This document shows, piece after piece, positions 60,226 through 64,000 of a stretch of DNA of 64,000 nt. Numbering within the stretch: the stretch's first letter is position 1; every line of letters starts with the position of its first letter. The translations under genes were made by a program, and so were the position numbers. The DNA comes from an uncultured Pelagibacteraceae bacterium (GTDB taxonomy: Bacteria; Pseudomonadota; Alphaproteobacteria; Pelagibacterales; Pelagibacteraceae). The stretch covers positions 37,436 to 101,435 of the forward strand of contig CACFOC010000002.1 of NCBI GenBank assembly GCA_902567945.1. Reading direction: 5' to 3'. The notes under the pieces were generated by a model that saw only the letters and a list, made by a program, of their open reading frames with translations, did no database searches and had not been told where the DNA came from.

Positions 60226-61239
60226 ATGGGATCAGTAATTCCTTTAAAAAAAGAAATAAATAATTCCTATTTAAGGTTAAAGAATCTTGTTGGAAGTAAA
60301 TTAGACGATGTCAGCCAGCAAATTAGATATAAGCTCGCTAGTGAAATAAACCTAATTCACAAAATGACGGACTACCATGTTAAATCCGGAGGAAAAAGAA
60401 TCAGACCTTTATTAACATTAGCCTCAGCAAAATTGTGTGGGTATAAAAATGGAAATAGAGACATAAACTTAGCCGCATGTATAGAGCTAATTCATAATGC
60501 AACTTTATTACACGACGATGTAATTGATAATAGTAATCTAAGAAGAGGAGTTAAAACTGCAAATTCAATTTGGGGAAATCAATCTTCTATTCTAGTTGGA
60601 GATTATCTTTTTAGCCGTTGTTTTGAAATGATGGTAGAAGATGGATCACAAGAAATATTAAAATTATTATCTTCAACCTCATCAAGAATAGCTCAGGGAG
60701 AAGTTTTGCAATTAGAAAAAAAGGGAGAGGTAGATCTTTTAGAAGAAACATATTTTAATATCATTAATATGAAAACAGCAGCTTTATTTTCTGCAGCTAC
60801 CAGGGTCGGAGCATGTTTGGGAGATAGAAGTAAAAAAGAAAAAGATGCTTTAGAATCTTATGGAAAAAATCTTGGTTTGGCATTTCAAATAGCTGATGAT
60901 GCTCTAGATTACTTTTCAATAAAAACAATCTTTGGAAAAGAAATTGGTAAAGATTTTTATGAAGGAAAAACTACATTGCCTTTAATTATAATCTATCAAA
61001 GAGCCAATAATGAAGAAAGAAATTTTCTTAAAGGAATATTTAAAAAAAAAAAAAGAAACGAAGAAGATTTCAGTGAGACTTTAGCGTTAATAAATAAATA
61101 TAAAGCCGTTCAAGCAAGTTTTAAAAGAGCAGAATATTTTGTTAATGTTGCTTATGATGCTCTTGGGATATTTCAAAACAGTGAAGAAAAAACAGTTTTA
61201 CAAAATTTAACTGAATTTAGTCTTAATAGATCTTTTTAA
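60226..61239 (+). CDS. ispB: polyprenyl (octaprenyl-type) diphosphate synthase
   Basis: GGKRIRPLLTLASAKL, LLHDDVIDNSNLRRG, IADDALDYF, GKDFYEGKTTLPLI. Confidence 0.92.
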   Translation: MGSVIPLKKEINNSYLRLKNLVGSKLDDVSQQIRYKLASEINLIHKMTDYHVKSGGKRIRPLLTLASAKLCGYKNGNRDINLAACIELIHNATLLHDDVIDNSNLRRGVKTANSIWGNQSSILVGDYLFSRCFEMMVEDGSQEILKLLSSTSSRIAQGEVLQLEKKGEVDLLEETYFNIINMKTAALFSAATRVGACLGDRSKKEKDALESYGKNLGLAFQIADDALDYFSIKTIFGKEIGKDFYEGKTTLPLIIIYQRANNEERNFLKGIFKKKKRNEEDFSETLALINKYKAVQASFKRAEYFVNVAYDALGIFQNSEEKTVLQNLTEFSLNRSF

Positions 61240-61859
61240 GGATAAAGTATTTCTTTTTTCCAAGTATTCGAAATTTTACTATATTTAAGTCTTTCGTGAA
61301 TTCTAAATTGATCTCCTAACCAAAATTCAATCAAAGATGGACATAAACACCATCCAGACCAATGTTTGGGTCTAGGTACATTGTTTTTATCTTTATATTT
61401 GTTTTTTAGTTCAGTAATTTTTTTTAAAAATTCTTCTCTTTTATTCATAACTTTTGATTGATCTGAAGCCCAAGCTCCAATTTTACTTTCATAAGGCCTG
61501 CTAGCAAAATAAGAATCTGCGTCTTCGTTGCTTACCTGAATAATGTTTCCTGAAATCCTAACTTGTCTCTGAAGACTCTTCCAGTGAAAACACATAGACG
61601 CTTTAGGAATTTTTTTTAGATCATGGCTTTTTGGACTGTTCATATTAGTATAAAAAACGAATCCCTCTTGTTTTAACTCCTTTAAAAGGATCATTCTTAC
61701 GCTGGGTTCGTTATTTTTGTTTACCGTTGCCAAAGAAAAGGCATTTGGATCATTAATCTCTTTTTTTTCAGCTTCCGACATCCATATTCTAAATAATTCC
61801 AAAGGATCGCCTAAATCCATAAAACAAGAGTTTAAACCTAATGAGTTTTTTTGATTCAT
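61236..61859 (-). CDS. pdxH: pyridoxamine 5'-phosphate oxidase
   Basis: PSVRMILLKELKQEGFVFYTN, RQVRISGNI, FASRPYESKIGAWASDQS, FWLGDQFRIHERL. Confidence 0.95.
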   Translation of the reverse strand: MNQKNSLGLNSCFMDLGDPLELFRIWMSEAEKKEINDPNAFSLATVNKNNEPSVRMILLKELKQEGFVFYTNMNSPKSHDLKKIPKASMCFHWKSLQRQVRISGNIIQVSNEDADSYFASRPYESKIGAWASDQSKVMNKREEFLKKITELKNKYKDKNNVPRPKHWSGWCLCPSLIEFWLGDQFRIHERLKYSKISNTWKKEILYP

Positions 61860-61893
61860 AAAATAGTCAAAATATTCTATATAATATAATCTA

Positions 61894-62976
61894 ATGTCAT
61901 TTAATACATTTGGAAAGATATTTCGTTTTACTACATGGGGAGAATCTCATGGTCCCGCTATAGGGTGCATTGTAGATGGTTGTCCACCCAACATTTCTTT
62001 ATCTGAAAAAGACATACAAATAGATATGGATCGTAGAAGACCTGGAAAATCTAAATTCACATCACAAAGAAAAGAGTCAGACAAAGTAGAAATATTGTCA
62101 GGAGTTTTTCAAGGAAAAACAACAGGAACACCTATCTCAATGATTATTTATAATGAAGATGCAAGATCTAGAGATTATGAAACTATAAAAAATAAATTTA
62201 GACCTGGTCATGCTGACTACACTTATTTTTTAAAATATGGAATAAGAGATTATCGTGGAGGAGGTAGACAGTCTGCTAGAGAAACAGCTTCAAGAGTAGC
62301 GGCAGGATCAATTGCAAAAATTGTCCTTAATAAATTAATTGGAAAAAAATTTAAAATTACTGGCGCTGTAATACAATTAGGAATTTTAGGTTGTAATAAA
62401 AAAAACTGGAATGAAAAAGAAATAAGAAAAAATCCATTTTTTTGCCCAGATAAAAAATCTGTGGATTTATGGGAAAAATATTTATTAGCCGTGAGAAAGG
62501 CTGGTTCTTCTTGTGGTGCTATAATTGAATTGAGAGCGTCAGGAATCCCTGTAGGCTTAGGAGCTCCTATTTACTCTAAATTAGATGCAGATCTAGCAAG
62601 TGCTTTGATGAGCATTAATGCTGTTAAAGGAGTAAATATTGGTTCCGGTATGAGTTCTGCTTTTTTAAGTGGAGAAGATAACTCTGATGAAATTGAAAGT
62701 ACTTTAGGGAAAGCAAAATTTGCATCAAATAACGCTGGAGGAATATTGGGTGGAATATCTTCAGGTCAAGAAATTATAGTTTCTTTTGCAGTAAAACCAA
62801 CCTCTTCAATTTTAAAAAGTAGAAAAACTATCGATAAAAAAGGAAGAAACACAAATATTTCTGTAAAAGGTAGACATGATCCATGTGTTGGCATTAGAGC
62901 TGTTCCAATTGGTGAAGCAATGATGTCGTGTGTAATATTAGACCACTATCTATTAAATCGAGCTCAGTGCAGTTAA
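61894..62976 (+). CDS. aroC: chorismate synthase
   Basis: [65 protein letters not shown]. Confidence 0.96.
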   Translation: MSFNTFGKIFRFTTWGESHGPAIGCIVDGCPPNISLSEKDIQIDMDRRRPGKSKFTSQRKESDKVEILSGVFQGKTTGTPISMIIYNEDARSRDYETIKNKFRPGHADYTYFLKYGIRDYRGGGRQSARETASRVAAGSIAKIVLNKLIGKKFKITGAVIQLGILGCNKKNWNEKEIRKNPFFCPDKKSVDLWEKYLLAVRKAGSSCGAIIELRASGIPVGLGAPIYSKLDADLASALMSINAVKGVNIGSGMSSAFLSGEDNSDEIESTLGKAKFASNNAGGILGGISSGQEIIVSFAVKPTSSILKSRKTIDKKGRNTNISVKGRHDPCVGIRAVPIGEAMMSCVILDHYLLNRAQCS

Positions 62977-62993
62977 GAATTTAGAATTATAAA

Positions 62994-64000
62994 TTAAATA
63001 AATTTTTTATTTTTTGGTATTAATATATTTGATTTTAATGCATCAATAGCTTTTTGTTCAATAGCTTTAGCGTCTAATCCTGCTATTTTATACATTTGTT
63101 CTGGAGTATCGTGATCAATAAATTGATCAGGTAAAACCATAGATCTTATTTTTAATCCTCTATCGAAAATGCCTTTTTCTGATAACATTTGAAAAACGTG
63201 AGAACCAAAACCTCCTATCGAACCTTCTTCAATAGTTATTAAAGCTTCATGATTTAAACAAAGATCTATAATTAATTTTTGATCAAGTGGTTTCGCAAAT
63301 CTCGCATCTATTACTGAAGTAGAAATTCCTTTTACATCTAGCTCTTTCGCTGCTTTTAAGCATTCAGATAATCTTGCTCCAAAATTCAGTATGGCTACTT
63401 TTTTTCCTTCTTTAACAATTTTTCCTTTTCCTATAGTTAATATTTCGTTTATATCAGGTAGTTCAATACCTATCCCATATCCTCTAGGATACCTGAACGC
63501 AGATGGCCCATCATTTATATTTACTGAGGTATTTATCATTCGAACAAGTTCAGCTTCATTGCTGGCAGCCATAACAATAAAATTAGGTAATGTAGTTAAA
63601 TAAGTAATATCAAAAGCACCTGCGTGAGTTGGCCCATCCGCACCTACCAAGCCAGCTCTATCAATTGCAAATCGAACTGGTAAATTTTGTATGGCAACAT
63701 CATGTACAACTTGGTCGTAGGCTCTTTGAAGAAAAGTGGAATAAATAGCTGCAAAGGGTTTATATCCTTCTGTTGCTAAACCAGCAGCAAATGTCACAGC
63801 ATGTTGTTCTGCAATACCCACGTCAAACATTCTATCAGGAAATTTTTTTCCAAAAATATCCATACCAGTTCCTGAAGGCATTGCTCCTGTTATTCCTACA
63901 ATCTTAGTATCATTTTCAGCATGTTTAATTAGAGTATTTGCAAAAACTTTTGTATAAGACAAAGTGCTGACCTTAGGTTTAGTTTGTTCGCCAGTTACAA
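62994..64000 (-). CDS. dxs: 1-deoxy-D-xylulose-5-phosphate synthase, C-terminal part (truncated by window edge)
   Basis: [65 protein letters not shown]; frame stays open to 64000 upstream of the listed TTG start. Confidence 0.93.
   Translation of the reverse strand, partial: VTGEQTKPKVSTLSYTKVFANTLIKHAENDTKIVGITGAMPSGTGMDIFGKKFPDRMFDVGIAEQHAVTFAAGLATEGYKPFAAIYSTFLQRAYDQVVHDVAIQNLPVRFAIDRAGLVGADGPTHAGAFDITYLTTLPNFIVMAASNEAELVRMINTSVNINDGPSAFRYPRGYGIGIELPDINEILTIGKGKIVKEGKKVAILNFGARLSECLKAAKELDVKGISTSVIDARFAKPLDQKLIIDLCLNHEALITIEEGSIGGFGSHVFQMLSEKGIFDRGLKIRSMVLPDQFIDHDTPEQMYKIAGLDAKAIEQKAIDALKSNILIPKNKKFI

Overview
This is a 64 kb AT-rich chromosomal window whose gene content, short intergenic spacers and sequence flavour resemble a SAR11/Pelagibacterales-like alphaproteobacterium (inference only). 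Most of it is housekeeping: folE, hisI, rsmA, gmk, acpP/fabG/fabD, rpsF-rpsR-rplI-dnaB, bamB, panB, pssA/psd, icd, alaS, recA, tolC-like, umuDC, dksA, fdx/FNR, prpE-like, pyrC, add, tRNA-Leu(GAG), nadA/nadC, ppdK, glyQ/glyS, sppA-like, ispB-like, pdxH, aroC and partial dxs. The accessory part is about 1.5-17.4 kb and looks like a methylated-compound/C1 catabolic island. It holds a dimethylglycine/sarcosine dehydrogenase-like gene with ETF and ETF-QO, a GcvT/LigM/DmdA-like methyltransferase coupled to a short MetF-like protein, and a tight five-gene operon: Rieske oxygenase, DddP-like M24 protein, HalD/BesD-like Fe/2OG oxygenase with an intact HxD, class II aldolase and GFA protein. A convergent aldehyde dehydrogenase follows. 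Other notable signals are a glyQ frameshift at an A/T homopolymer, a perfect GAAC-N7-GAAC SOS-type box at umuD with a near match at recA, a GC-rich structured element in the MetF-like/Rieske divergent region, and a two-hairpin rpsF leader. No CRISPR array, transposase, phage module or rRNA operon was seen. All family calls are from reading translations; no database search was run.
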